64,000 nt of DNA. Origin: Proteles cristata cristata (Eukaryota; Chordata; Mammalia; Carnivora; Hyaenidae). Shown here in pieces: positions 44,440 through 56,809 of this stretch. Location: assembly GCA_017311185.1 (NCBI GenBank), contig JAESUZ010003161.1, positions 2,279,501-2,343,500 of the forward strand. Direction: 5' to 3'. A program made the translations under genes and the position numbers. Every line of letters starts with the position of its first letter. Position 1 is the stretch's first letter. The notes below the pieces were generated by a model. It saw only the letters and a list, made by a program, of their open reading frames with translations. It was not told where the DNA came from and did no database searches.

Positions 44440-44890
44440 TGTCTTCTGGGTCATTCCAAAGACGTTTATACAGACACGAGCAAATGTAAGACACAGATAT
44501 TTCCTTCATTTTTTTATACAAATGTTTGCGTATTACACTGTTCTGAATCTTATTTATTTATTTATTTGTTTGTTTATTTATTTATTTATTTTTGCTTTAA
44601 CATTATATCCTGAACATCTTTCCACACTGTTTTTCATAGCTCCTTGGCCTTCCATTGTATGGGTATGTCATAACCTATTTCATCAATCCACTATTAATGA
44701 ACATTTCCATCATGTCTAAGCTTCTGCTAACAAACAATGCTACAGTGAGTAACACTGTACATAAAAATTTGTCACATATGTGTATATATCTCTAGGATAA
44801 ATTCTTATACACATAACTGCTGGATCCAAGATTTTTTACATTTTAATGTTGGTAGATAAATAGTACCAAATTGTCCTCTATAATGGATTT
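44440..44890 (-). mobile_element. Older L1M 3' region, antisense, with a TTTA-rich insert
   Basis: CCATTGTATGGGTATGTCATAACC, AACAAACAATGCTACAGTGAG and TCTAGGATAAATTCTTATAC. A (TTTA/TTTG)n run lies at 44549-44593. Confidence 0.75.
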
Positions 44891-44934
44891 ATCAATTTAT
44901 CCCTCTTGTTCTCATTTGTCTTCTTCAATAATTT

Positions 44935-45215
44935 GCTCATTTAACAAATATTAAGTACTTATTATGCTTTAGTATTGTTTCAGTTCAAAGGACAGGAAAC
45001 TTAATGGGATCCAGTGCTTGCTCTCCAGGAATTCACCATGTTGGGGGACACAGACATTGAGTTAAATTGCTATACTACTGCAGGATAAAGTAATACACAG
45101 CAATTTTATGAGCATAGTTACATGGGAGAGAGAATGAAGAACTCTATCTGGACTGGGAGGCTGATGTTGATACTGAATTTTGAAGTTTGTATGAACATTG
45201 ATTAGATGGTCGAAG
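44935..45215 (+). mobile_element. L2-like fragment
   Basis: TTAACAAATATTAAGTACTTATTATGC and GAATTCACCATGTTGGGGGACACAGAC, later GAATTTTGAAGTTTGTATG, follow an L2-type order. Confidence 0.5.
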
Positions 45216-45794
45216 GGAAAAAGAGCCATCCATCCACTCTGTCTTCCTAGATTTGCTTCTTAAGGTCTTCCAGATTCCTGCTTATGAATATAGCTCAGGA
45301 TTTGGCAGTGGGAGGCAGTGGAAGGCATGGCTGATCCAATTAATGAGAGAAGTAGGAGCAGAGATATAATTGGGTAAGTAGGACTTGCAGCCAGATTCTC
45401 CTTAATAGTGCCAAAGTTGAGAAAGCCTGCTTGAAACTTTTGCTACTTTCTTCCTCGTTCTGGCACCACCTAAACCAGCATTTTTGCAGCAGCAAGGATA
45501 GTTCCTCGGGGTAGTCTATGTCTGTCCACATTTTCCCACTCTCCTGTAGACAAAAGTGAGCTACTCTGCAAACACATTGCAAGCCTCCTGCTGAAGGCTA
45601 AAAGAAACAATTTTGTAGGAATTAGAAGGAAGAATTGCTCTTCCTTCCACTGAAAAGCTTAGAATGGCAAATCCACTGTTATTTTTTTGCAAATCAATTT
45701 TTATAATTAAAGTCATTACTTTTAGATTGTGACCTCATAATTTCATGATCCTCATGTCTGACTTTTTTTTCAATTCACAGTCAGTGCTTCCACT

Positions 45795-45945
45795 TCACAC
45801 CAGTCTCTCCAGTCCTCATGCATGGTATTACATCACCAGCCCCTTGAGACCAGAGAGCAGGGTTTAAATTGTCTGTATCCTAAACCTGTAGCACAGTTCT
45901 TGACTCATAATAGCACTCACTGATTGTTGATTTAATGAAGGAATA
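45795..45945 (+). mobile_element. L2 3' end
   Basis: CTTGAGACCAGAGAGCAGGG and GTAGCACAGTTCTTGACTC with TAATAGCACTCACTGATTG match the L2 terminus. Confidence 0.65.
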
Positions 45946-46896
45946 ATGATCATAAACAATAAGTGGACATACACGAGGGGTATTCACCATTTGCCAAAAA
46001 TCTAGTTTCTCTGTTTCATAAATACAGTTTTCTTATCAGATTTTTCCATCCCTGGCTGAATAATAGATTATAATAGGCTGAACTAAAGACTATAGTATCA
46101 GTTCTTCAACTCACTTGTGGTACTCACTGTTCTCTTAAAACAAGAAAAGATTTCTCAGTATTTTATAGAGGTTGCTCAAACAATAATTACTATAACTGAA
46201 CTTCTTGCCCAAGGTTAGAACCTCCATAACCATTGTCTCCACCCTTGCTTTCTCCACATCCACACTCAATTGACCCATTACTGTCAAGCCTACCTCCTGC
46301 TTCATTCTAACCTTTTCCTTCTACTTGATTCCCACCACCTATGCTAGAGTTGGGACCTTCATCATCATGAGGGGACACTATTTCAATCACCTGCTAACTG
46401 GCCTCTTCCCTGTTCTGCTCTGTCCCCTACTGAGCCACTCAGGCTCTTTCAGGTTATAAAGATCAGAGATAAGCTCCAGAAATCTCAGTCAACGGGATCA
46501 CACTAACAGTGGCAATTAAATAGGGAAGAGCCACAGTACCCCCAAATAATGACATTCAGAAATCTACAGTTTAATTCAGGAAAAAGATCCAATGTAGCGA
46601 CCACAATGAAGTAAAGATTGGTATTACAGGTAAAGGCTGTTTCACAGTAAAGGGTCCAAGAAGCCACTTGCTAGCTCCAGCCATTGTCCCTCCAAAAGGG
46701 TCTTTGCTGAATCCGCTTTCTCTCCCAGACAGAGCTCCGCTGACTTGTGAATGAATTACCCAAATGGAGTCTCAGCTAGAATGTTTTTATATCCTGCTGA
46801 TCATGTAGGCATATTCCTTCTAGGTGAACAGGCCTTCTGGGGTCTCACCAGGTACAAATCATCAGTTTTACTATTATCAATGAACAATGCTGTCTA

Positions 46897-47107
46897 GGGG
46901 CGCCTGGGTGTTTCAGTCAGTTCAGCATCGAGCTCTTGACTTCAGCTCAGGTTCTCATAGTTCATGAATTCAAGCCCCACATCAGGCTCTGCACTGACAG
47001 TGTGGAGCCTACTTGGGATTCTCTCTCTCTCTTTCTGTCTCACTCTTCCCCTTCCCCACTTAATCTTACTCTCTCTCAAAATAAATAAATAAACTTTAAA
47101 AAACCCC
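46897..47107 (+). mobile_element. CAN-SINE
   Basis: Head GGGGCGCCTGGGTGTTTCAG, tail AATAAATAAATAAACTTTAA. Duplication ACAAT(G/A)CTGTCTA at 46884-46896 and 47108-47120. Confidence 0.95.
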
Positions 47108-47874
47108 ACAATACTGTCTAGCTGGTACAAACTATTCTGAAACTATAGGGCACATGGTTACAAAGTAATGCGATTAATTAATATGTTTCAGATAAGGGCT
47201 GTACATGCTTATCTCTTACTGTAGTAGAATAACTCAAATTAATCCCAAACTTGTTGGAATTAACCCTCACAGCACAGAGGGTTTAGTGCAAAGACTCAGG
47301 AGGCTGAAAGGAAGATGGACATTGTCAGAAGCCTTCTTAGAAATTATATACTATTTCCTGGTGGTTACTTTGCAAAAACAACACTGGTTACTTTGGTACC
47401 CAATAGCAAATCCATGAATATCTCTACCATGACTCAGTTCCCCTCCCTCTGATTCTCTTCTTCCTTCTTTCTACCATGTTACCAGTTTATCAGGATCTCT
47501 GCATGTATCAGTGTAAATCCTGGGAGAGAGAAGTGCTTTGAGTTGATGAGTCATCTGAGTGCCTACATATAGAGACCTTGCACCAGTCCATCTCCTGAGC
47601 ATCTGGTGAGCCACAGAGGACAGCTTTGTGCAGATACCTAATCCATCTCAATCAGATGAAACCAAAGCAACAGGACTGCATGCTTCAAAGTTCTCGTAAC
47701 TGCTCAGAAGTGGGCTAAACGCATCATGCACATCAAGTTATTACTTTTTCCCCAGCAAAGACACATTGCCCCCAGCATTGTTTTTCCAAAACAGATGCAA
47801 TCATATCATTCCCCAGCTTCAACCATATCCTAAGTTCCTCTGTCCCATAAAATTCAAACATCTTACATTCATAT

Positions 47875-47996
47875 AGGACTGTCTTGTCCAATTCAGTAGC
47901 CATTAGCCATGTGTGGTCATTTAAATTTAAATTAATCAAAATAAATTTAAAAATCTACCTTTTCAGTGCACTAGCCACATTTCAAATACCGTATTG
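47875..47996. mobile_element. Probable short hAT (MER1-group) element
   Basis: The sequence AGGACTGTCTTGTCCAATTCAGTAGCCATTAGCCATGTGTGG and the end GCACTAGCCACATTTCAAAT fit an internally deleted copy of a common MER element. Exact family uncertain. Confidence 0.5.
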
Positions 47997-48273
47997 AAGA
48001 GGGAAGATAAGATAAACAGGAAGTTGGTCTGGATGCCTTATTGAAGCCACTTTCAACTATTCTAGGCTCATCTCCCACCACTTACACCCCTGTACCCTAA
48101 GCTTTCATCAAAATCCTCACCATTGCACAATGTACTATGTACTTTGGGCCTTTAATATTTACTCTTATGGCATACCTGTGACCTGAAATAACCCTGCCTC
48201 TTGTGCACCTAAAAATAAACTATTAGTAAAGTATCAATGCATTTTGTTTATTTACATATAAAATGTATCTGAG

Positions 48274-48701
48274 GCACGCCTGGGTGGCTCACTCAGTTAA
48301 GTGTCGGACTCTTGATTTCGGGCTCATGTTGTGATCCCAGGGTCATGGGATTAAGCATGTGGTGGGTTCTGCACTGACCATGGAGCCTGCTTAAGAATCA
48401 ATCTCTCTTGGGGCGCCTGGGTGGCTTAGTCGGTTAAGTGTCCGACTTTCGCTTAGATCATGATCTCGCGGTTCGCGGTTTCCAGCCCCGCGTCGGGCTC
48501 TGTGCTGTCAGCTCAGAGCCTGGAGCCTGTTTCAGAGTCTGTCACTCCCTCTCTCTCTGACCCTCCCCTGCTCACGCTGTCTCTCCTAGAAATAAAACAT
48601 TAAAAAAAAAAAAAGAATCAATCTCTCTCCTTCTGCCCCTCTCCTATCTCTTGCACGTTCTCTCTCTCTAAAATAAAATAAGTAAATACAAATAAATCAA
48701 T
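48274..48701 (+). mobile_element. CAN-SINE (outer) interrupted by a younger SINE
   Basis: The left part is 48274-48408; the right part is 48613-48701 (CTCCTTCTGCCCCTCTCC... then AATAAATCAAT). Outer duplication AAA(-/C)TGTATC(T/C)GAG-like at 48261-48273 and 48702-48715. Confidence 0.94.
48409..48612 (+). mobile_element. CAN-SINE (inner), young subfamily
   Basis: Young copy with a shortened CT run before CTAGAAATAAAAC. Perfect duplication AAGAATCAATCTCTCT at 48393-48408 and 48613-48628. Confidence 0.97.
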
Positions 48702-49194
48702 AAACTGTATCCGAGAAGAATAAAGATTGTAAGTGTGATTAATCCAACTCTTCTATACACATTTACTGTGCCCAATGGTCAAAGTCTTTAACAAGCAAGT
48801 ATAATTAGCTGTCTACGACTAAACATAGCTTTTGGACGTACTATGATGATCCTCTCAAGAGTCAGTCCTGGGACTTATGGATACATTATTGATCGATTTA
48901 TAAAAGGCTTCTCATCCAGGAAACTTGGGTCTTTTGAGTGAGAAAGGATTAGTTACAAACACTAGACTGAGAGAAGCCCGTACGTTGCTCCGGTGTTCAC
49001 CCAAGCATTCCACAAATCCTTCTCTTCGATAATGGCTTATTACTATGCACATTCTCTTCTTTTTGATTGGCCGGACGCTTCTGTCTTCTCAGTCCCAATC
49101 TTTCTTCTCTTCCTCAGTGTTCCCACATCCATCCACCATGGTAGAGTTTCATTCATTTTTTCAAATCTGTTTTCTCTCTCCTCTAATAATTCAC

Positions 49195-49675
49195 TATTAT
49201 ATAGCTTCCTATTGCTGCTGTAACCAATTGCCACGAAGTTAGTGGCTTAACGTAATACAACTTATTATCTAATAGTTCTGGAGATCAGAAGTCTAAGTCA
49301 GTTTCACTGGGCTAAAGTCAATGTAGTGGCAGGTGGGCTCCTTTTGGAGGTTCAGAGAAAAAAATACATTTCTGCCTTTTTCAGATTCTAGATGCTGCCT
49401 GTTTCACTTGGTTCGTGACTCCTTCCTTGCCTCATTCCAACCTCTTGCTTTGTCATTATATCTCCTACTTCTGGCTCTGATCCTGTCTCAAAAGGACACC
49501 TGTGATTACATTGGGCCCACCCAGATAATCCAGGATGATCTCCTCATCTCAAAATCTTTACTTTGATCATATCTGCCAAGTCCCTTTTGCCATGCAAGGC
49601 AACATATTCCCAGGTTCTGGGGATTAGGATGTGGACATCTTTCGGGAAACATTTTTCAGCCAGCTGCACCTATCA
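49195..49675 (-). mobile_element. Ancient ERVL/MLT-type LTR, antisense
   Basis: Characteristic stretches are TGCTGCTGTAACCAATTGCCAC, AGTTCTGGAGATCAGAAGTC, TGTGATTACATTGGGCCCACCC and TGGGGATTAGGATGTGGACATC. Nearly full length. Orientation is inferred from the general arrangement of this LTR class. Confidence 0.7.
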
Positions 49676-50035
49676 CATTTTTACAATTTCGCAGCAGCCG
49701 TTCTAATTTCATCTATTTTTATAATTAAAAAACTAAACATTACATTAAGTAGAGAAATGTACAAAATGCAAGCACTTATTTATATTTAGTAAATAAATTT
49801 AAAATCTATACTCCTAAAAATAATTTACTTCTTTAGAATTGCATCCAAAGTTCTGTATTTAAAAATCTTGTGAACAAATGCTAGAAATACATGCAATTTT
49901 TAAAATTGTCATTCTCTCCATCCTACTCACAAGTAATATAAACAATGTTAACTTAAGAGGCATGTTTTCAGATGGTCACTGACTGGGTGCTCAAGTATGA
50001 GTTAGGGTGAACATGTGAAATCAGTACCCAGTTGA

Positions 50036-50119
50036 ATTTGGGGGCTTGAACCCACAATCTGTGAGACTGTGACCTGAGCCAAAGTCGGATGCTTGACTGA
50101 CTGAACCATTCAGGTGCCC
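50036..50119 (-). mobile_element. CAN-SINE head fragment, reverse
   Basis: Only the tRNA-like portion remains: GGGGGCTTGAACCCACAATC through GACTGAACCATTCAGGTGCCCC. The CT-rich body is missing. Confidence 0.88.
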
Positions 50120-50816
50120 CTGCCAGTGAGTATTTCTTAATTGAATATATATGCATTTCTGTGTGACACATGGAAAAATGGAATAGAAGTTGCCTGACCA
50201 AAAAAAAAAAAGAAAAAGAAATCAGCAGACCCGTCCTTCTGTCTTGCTTCTCAATATCTCAGCCTTCAAAAGATTAGAACTTGGTTCAAATAATACCCCT
50301 ATCGATGCTTACTTTTCTGTTGCTATTTTCCTTTACCTCCTACACATTCTGACTCAATTTCTTAAGCCACTTGGTTTTCCCAAATTGTGTCCTTGCTCAC
50401 TCTCCACACACTATCTGAAAAGCCCCCACTTCCCAGCCTTCAGCCTTTCCCACTCACCTTCACCCAGGACTTTACTCCTTCCACCCACGCCCTCCTCCTT
50501 TTGTATTTCTCGTCAAAACTCATCTTTGTATTGTCTCCCATGTCCTTTACTTTATACAACCAAAAGAAATTCTCCAGAAAAGAACAGAGAATTGTAGAAA
50601 CCTTGTAATTTTCAAACATCATTGTAAACTAATGGATAATCATTTATGAAGACAAAATTTGGAATAACTTTAATGATGTCCCTAGTAAAGAGGGATCTGC
50701 AAATATTTTGGAGTTGGTATGCCTTATTATTTGCTCTGATTTTGCAACAATTCCTCTCCTCAGCTAGTACTTTAAAATTATTAAAATATAGCTGGCCTCA
50801 ATAAAATTTGGGAGTG

Positions 50817-50818
50817 GT

Positions 50819-50850
<32 letters not shown>
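50817..50850. repeat. (GT)n microsatellite with one interruption
   Basis: GT dinucleotides with a single extra T near the start, followed 20 bases later by a short GA run. Confidence 0.93.
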
Positions 50851-50853
<3 letters not shown>

Positions 50854-51488
50854 GTGGGGTGGGAGAAGGAGAGAGAGAGAGAAAGAGAAGCCTTGAGGTC
50901 ACCGAGAATACTACGAAGTAATTTGCTTTTTATTTCATGCATCTCATGCTCTTTTAAAATTTTGGATGTTCTTAATTTTTCTTTTTTTCTACTATTGGTT
51001 TGCTTTGTATTTTCCATTTTATCTACTTAATATTTAATTCTTTCAGGCAGAAAAAAAAACTTGTCCATGTTTATACATTCAAATGTCTTCCATGAAAACG
51101 AATCTTAATTTTGCCAGTTCTACTATTAATCCCTAAAAAAAAAGAGTGAAAAAGGTGAAGACATTTAAAACTAACAAACTAATCAAATTCCCAAGGCAAG
51201 CTAAAATGTAACCCAAAGAGGTGATTAAATTCATATTTATATATAAAAGGCACAATATTGACCCATAGTTCTGATGTCAATGTTTACAATATGACAGTTA
51301 CAAAAGTGTGTCTTATAGAATATTTCTTCCCAATTATGGAGTATTTCCAAGAAACCATCAAGGTCATTTTTCACACATTTTTCATTAGCAAACAAAATAT
51401 GACACCCCTTGGCTCTGGTACAGATAGAGACAAAGGTTGTTATGAAAGCATCAAGCAGAATACAAATGTTACAACAGCTTTCACTATT

Positions 51489-51713
51489 TTTTTAAAAGTC
51501 TGTTTATTTATTTATGTATGTATGTTGAGAGAGAGATAGGAGGGGAGGGGAGAAGCAGAGTGAGAAGGGGAGAGAGAATCACAAGCAGGCTCCACACTGA
51601 CAGTACAGAGCACGACTCCCGACTCTATTTCATGAAGCGTGAGATCGTGACCAGAGCTTAAATCAAGAGTTGGACACTTAATCTTAATCGACTGAGCCAC
51701 CCAAGTGCCCCTA
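51489..51713 (-). mobile_element. CAN-SINE, reverse
   Basis: (ATTT)n-like tail, GGCTCCACACTGACAGTACAG, head end GACTGAGCCACCCAAGTGCCCC. Duplication GCTTTCACTATT at 51477-51488 and 51717-51728. Confidence 0.95.
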
Positions 51714-51782
51714 ATGGCTTTCACTATTAGCATAATTGATGCAACTCAGAATCACTCCTCCTTTTTGTTCTTTGGTCTATGG

Positions 51783-51925
51783 CCAGAGGTGAGCAATCTT
51801 TTCCTTATAGGGTTAAATGGTAAAGAATTTACTTTAGGATTTTTGGACCATATCCCAAAGCTCAACTCTGCCGTTGAAGCAGGAGGCAGCCATAGACAAC
51901 ATGGTTAAGGAGTGAGCATGGGCAG
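51783..51925 (+). mobile_element. Eroded hAT-type non-autonomous element, same family as the one near 8 kb
   Basis: It carries AGGTGAGCAATCTTTTCC, CTCAACTCTGCCGTTGAAGC and GCAGCCATAGACAACATGG, which are consensus pieces of the same family. Better preserved in its right half. Confidence 0.6.
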
Positions 51926-52189
51926 AACGTTCTGCAGAAGCAGGGCCTGGCAGTACTGAGTCAACGTCTGGCTGACGCTAACTGAATCCTACTGAAGAAA
52001 ACATACCTCTTCCTTTTCCTCCTCCCAGTGGAGGGGGAACACTGAATGAAAAAAACAAAAAGATCATAAACATCTACTGGAAACCTCATTTTCTGGAAAA
52101 GAATACTGAGGTTCTGAATGGTCAGGTGAATTTGCCAAACTACCAACAACTTCATTTGTGTGGAAGCGAGACCAGAACTCGTTCAAAAT

Positions 52190-52400
52190 TATGGAATATT
52201 CCTTGACCACCTACTCTCTCAGATAAGCTTCAAAGCACTTAAACCTTATCTGACTTCATCCTCACAACGTCTTTCTAAAGTACGATTATCATCTTCACTT
52301 CACAGATGAAGAAACTGAGATGCAGAGAGGTTAAGCAATATGCCTAGGGTTTCACAGCAGGCAGGTGGTACAGAGAAGAGCCGAGACTTTTAACCTCCTG
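52190..52400 (-). mobile_element. MIR, antisense
   Basis: ACTTCATCCTCACAACGTC, ACTTCACAGATGAAGAAACTG, GCAGAGAGGTTAAGCAATATG and CCTAGGGTTTCACAGCAGG. The TGC repeat starts 20 bases to its right. Confidence 0.8.
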
Positions 52401-52419
52401 CTACTTGCTGCCGCTCTTC

Positions 52420-52420
<1 letters not shown>

Positions 52421-52465
<45 letters not shown>
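52421..52465. repeat. Pure (TGC)15 trinucleotide repeat
   Basis: Fifteen uninterrupted TGC units (CTG/CAG class), preceded by an imperfect TGCTGCCGCTCTTCT and lying just right of an antisense MIR. The polyalanine and polyserine reading frames across it have no homology I recognise, so I treat it as non-coding. Confidence 0.97.
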
Positions 52466-54373
52466 AACAGGCCCTACCTTCCACTTTCCACTGCACACTA
52501 TTCCCTGTCCTCCGGGGAGAAGTCTTTTCATGCCAGTGAGTGTGTTTCCTGTCCTTGGAACCCGACGCTGGACTTTCCACCGTCACATGTGATCCAAGTG
52601 CCACAATTAGGATTTTCTCCCCCTCAGAAGCACTCCTATAACCTGACTTGTCTATCCAGTCTAACAGTAATTCTGCAACACAGAAACAGGGAGTGGACCC
52701 TGACTTCACACACCCATGGCCAACCCCGTGCAGAAAGGCTGGGAAATGTTAAGTGTTTGATCTTTGTTTCATAACACCAACCCAAGGAGGCCCACATGAG
52801 GAAAGTCAACATCAGGCTCCCTCCCTCTGTTAGACTCCTGGAGCAGCTCCAGTATCTACAGCCTCCAGGAGTCCAGGGATGGCCCCCCAAAACACTGGAC
52901 TGGAGTTCACTTCCATTTCACAGCTTAAGTGTGTGACTCTTTTAGAAAGGTGGGCCTTCCCAGCACCCTTTGCCCTGCACTGCATTAGCATCTGCCCACT
53001 TCACGTGCTTTGTCTCTCCATAAGCCCCGTAAAACAAGGAGGTATAGAAAATGTAGGAAGGGGAGAGGACACATTCAGTGCCCACTTCTTTTCTGGATAA
53101 ATATTTCCTTATGAAGGTTTGGTGTGTCATGACTCAACCTTCCACTATTAAAACAAAAAGCCACCACAGGCTAAATGGCAAGCTATGAGCTGGGGAAAAA
53201 AAGTGTTCATGTTACAGAATCAAATACTATTCTTCATGTATCCTAGGCATGAATGTAAGCCACTTGTTTCTTGTCCCCTTACTCAAGAAGTAATGTGGTA
53301 TGCACACTTACTTTTATCTCAGACTCTAGGAAAAAAAGCATGTATATAAACTGCACTGTCCTCAGATTACAGAAACCTATAAGCATATATTCCCTCTCTG
53401 CCTCTCCTTTCCAACCAAGCCCTATTTTGCCTCTGTTAAAATTAAATGAAAGAATTAAATGGGAACAAACTTCTGTCTGGCAGCAAGAATAATTCCTAGT
53501 GTGATAATAATTCCGAGAATAATTCCTAGGCTTCTAATGAAGCTACTTGATGAGGTCTGTGGTCCTTTACTCTTTCACCTAGATCTTTATTTCCCCAACA
53601 GTAAGAAAAAAATCTGGAGTCACATCGGGGAAGGCAGCCCCTAGTAAGACAAGACTGGGATAGCAAAGCAACGGATCACATCATAAAACAGCAGCACTAC
53701 ACGCCTTCCTCTCTCTTTCACTCGCTCAGCAGAGTCCACAGCAGTAGAACAGTGTGGGAACTCTTCAGGGGCTTCCTGAGTCACCTGCAAAGATTAGAAG
53801 GAAAGAAACCAACATAACACACATAACTGTGATTTGCCCCAATAGCAGAGACAAATCAAGAAATGGTAAAAGTTACGCCACTGAGACATAACTGAAGGTC
53901 AATAAAATTATTAAAAAGTAACAACAAAAAAACTACCATCAAGAGGACCTCACTGAAGCACTTCAGATACCTCTGGGCAAATGCCTGACCACACACAAAA
54001 GTTCTAACGTGGCACCTGAAGTTCCCAGTGCCTTGTGAGTGGCTGGGTAGCTTCCTGGGTGTCCCAGGGAAGGTATGTAGCCCAGCCTGTGGGCCGACCC
54101 ACCCTTCACAGCCCAATCTGACAAAGTCTGAACAAATACAGTCTTAAAAGCAAAGACATTTTTTAGGGATTGTGCAGAGGAATTTGACAGCCATAACTTC
54201 CTCATGACGTGTGGAATAAAGAGCAAGTTCTTTGGCCAGGGGCATACAATTATCTACAGCTTCTTTAGAAGAAATCAATATTCTAGTGTTTTTAGCTAAA
54301 AACCCACATTTATTTTTAAATGCCTGCAGCCTTCTACTGTTACTTATATCTTTAACATATTAAAACAAAATCA

Positions 54374-54576
54374 GGGGTGTTTGGGAGGCTCAATTGAGCA
54401 CTCCTGCTCAGGCCATGATCTCTTGGTTCGTGAGCTCGAGCCCCACGTCTGGCTGTCTACTGTCAGCACAGAGCCTGCTTTGGATCTTCTGCGTCCTCTC
54501 TCGGCCTCTCCCCTGGTCGTGCTCGCTTGCTCTCTCTCTCCCTCTCTCTCAAAAATAAATAAACATTAAAAATATC
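54374..54576 (+). mobile_element. CAN-SINE, diverged head
   Basis: GGGGTGTTTGGGAGGCTCAA, then GTTCGTGAGCTCGAGCCCC and tail AAAAATAAATAAACATTAAA. A part of the head between A- and B-boxes is deleted. Confidence 0.92.
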
Positions 54577-56809
54577 ATAACAAAACAAAACTTAGCCTGG
54601 CTAATATCGCGTGTAATGAATCAACGAGAGATTGGAACTCATACAGGACATTTTGCATAAATACCATTTCTACTTCTCTCTTTTCTTCCCTCTTTCCCCC
54701 ATGAGCACTGATGAAACAGCTCCTGACAATCCAGGAAGGAGGACTCTGGTACTCCTTACATCCCAGGAAACAATAGACCTCAGACCCAGAACAGGCTCTC
54801 CAAGGGATTCTTTTTGAACCCTAATGGCCACTGTGTGTGCAGAGAGGTATTACTGTCTCCTAACAATAACCTTGTTTCCACGGGCCACAGCAATCATGGG
54901 AAAAGTCAAAGGCTTGAGAGGAATTTGCTTCCACCCCCCACATTTATATCTCAAGGATTCCTGCTAGATCTAATCTGACATCACTATCTTTCTATTTTTG
55001 ATGTGTGGTTCTGCTTACTTTGGACAGAATGAAATATTGGGTGATAAAAGTGCTGTTACTCTGTGCGCCTACAAGGGATAAAACTACTTCTCTACTGGAG
55101 GGGAGGAATCTCACAGTGAGTGAGAGAATCAGGGAGACTGCAGAGGTGAGCTGGGCTGTCACCCTGGGTGAGGCCTGTCTTGTGTTGATTCTCAGCAGGA
55201 GTCAATTGTGGTGGCCCTGTGAATCATTTGTGAATTAGGCATGACCTTCATGAATGCCAGCATTGAGTGGGTGGGGCAATGAAGGGTATTCGTTGTTGTT
55301 ATTTTGTTTTTTGCACTAAGGAGGACTCTCTGACTTATCCATGGTAGGGGTAGATGAAATAATAGGCCAGCTCCAGGAGACCAAAAAGACAAAAGCTGAA
55401 AGACAAGGGGATGTTGGCAGAAAGAAGTCATACAAAATGTCTGTGGGATGTTATCAAGACCCTTTGGGACTAAAGCAGAATTACTCAGGTACAGAGACCT
55501 GTACTGTCTGTGATTATTTCTGTTTGTGTGTGCTGGAGCAAAATTGAATCATGAATGGGCAGTTTAAAGACTTCTCTCCCCAGCCCCCATTGGAGCATTT
55601 GAGAACTGCCCACTTAACTGTACCTTCTAATGCCTATATTTCCCAGGTCGATCTTCCGGAGGAAACTACTCAGAGCCAAAGAACTACTACACACCATAGG
55701 TCCTGCACAAAACAGAGGAGAAGGAAATTGATGGGTCTTAAAAGTCTATTGCATGGTGAAGGAGAAAGTGATAAAAAAGCAAAATGGCAAGGAGAAGAGT
55801 TGTGAATTAGAGTGACAGTCACTGGGGATAAGTGATAGAGTCCCTAGAGTCACTGGGCACTAGTGAAGTACTGTCAAAAAACAATTGATTGCATATCCTT
55901 ACCAGCATAAAAGCATGTTGAGCACCTACCACTATCTAGTATATTGACTTCTTATTTGCACTTTTGTATATTTTGTGTTGTGCAGATTATGCACAGGTAA
56001 ACCAGTTCTATCCACCTTGCATGGTATCTTATTCACAAAGTCTAGAAGACTAGGAACTACATTTCTCAGAATTCTCGCCAGCAGGGTTTTGTGTTACATT
56101 CTGCCGATGAGAAGACTCACACAGTCTTTGGACAGTGGGAGAGAAGCAGAAACCATAATATTGTTCCTTGCCACTGGTAGACATGTCATGTGCTTTGGCA
56201 AATAGTAAATAAGATGTTTCCAGAGGCTTCTGGTATCCTTCCTGTGAATTATTTCATTTCAGTGATGAACAGGCAGCTGAATCATAGTCAGCCATTTCCT
56301 GCAATTCCTGCAAATCCTGATTTCCTGAAAGCCATCAGCAGCTTTGTTTAACCTTCATTCTTTAAGTCTTTCTGTTTCCTTAGCAGAAATTTGACTGATA
56401 TTCCTTATAAAGCATAATACACATAATAGAAATAAAAAATGAATAACATAAATAATATTTTAATTATTTTAGTTGATAAATGATTTTTTTCTGAATAAAA
56501 TATTTGTAATAAATTCTTTTTAATTAATTACCATATAATTCAAACGTCTGGTTCTAAAATCATTTTATTTTAATATTTAGCTTTAATAGCTATAAGAACT
56601 TAAAAAGAGACATCTCACAAAAATTTACAGATTAAAATAGAAGATACACCTCATTAGCTATGCTTACTAAATTGCAATATGCAAGAAAATTATGATATGC
56701 AGAAAATTATGAAGATTTATGGAAAGTCATTAAATAATATCTGAATAAAATGCAAACAGATCTTGTGTTCTTAGATATGAAGATTTAATATTACAAAGAT
56801 TGTAAGTTT

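Noticed and set aside
49195..49675. Endogenous retrovirus with genes
   Set aside because: Only LTR sequence is recognisable; no internal gag, pol or env region adjoins this or the other LTRs.
50190..50597. 135-codon plus-strand reading frame, the longest in the window
   Set aside because: Starts in an A-rich run and is driven by C- and T-rich composition (Ser, Leu, Pro, Phe). No domain or family resemblance.
52365..52709. Polyalanine and polyserine frames over the TGC repeat
   Set aside because: Both strands are open because a pure trinucleotide repeat has no stops. Flanks show no homology.
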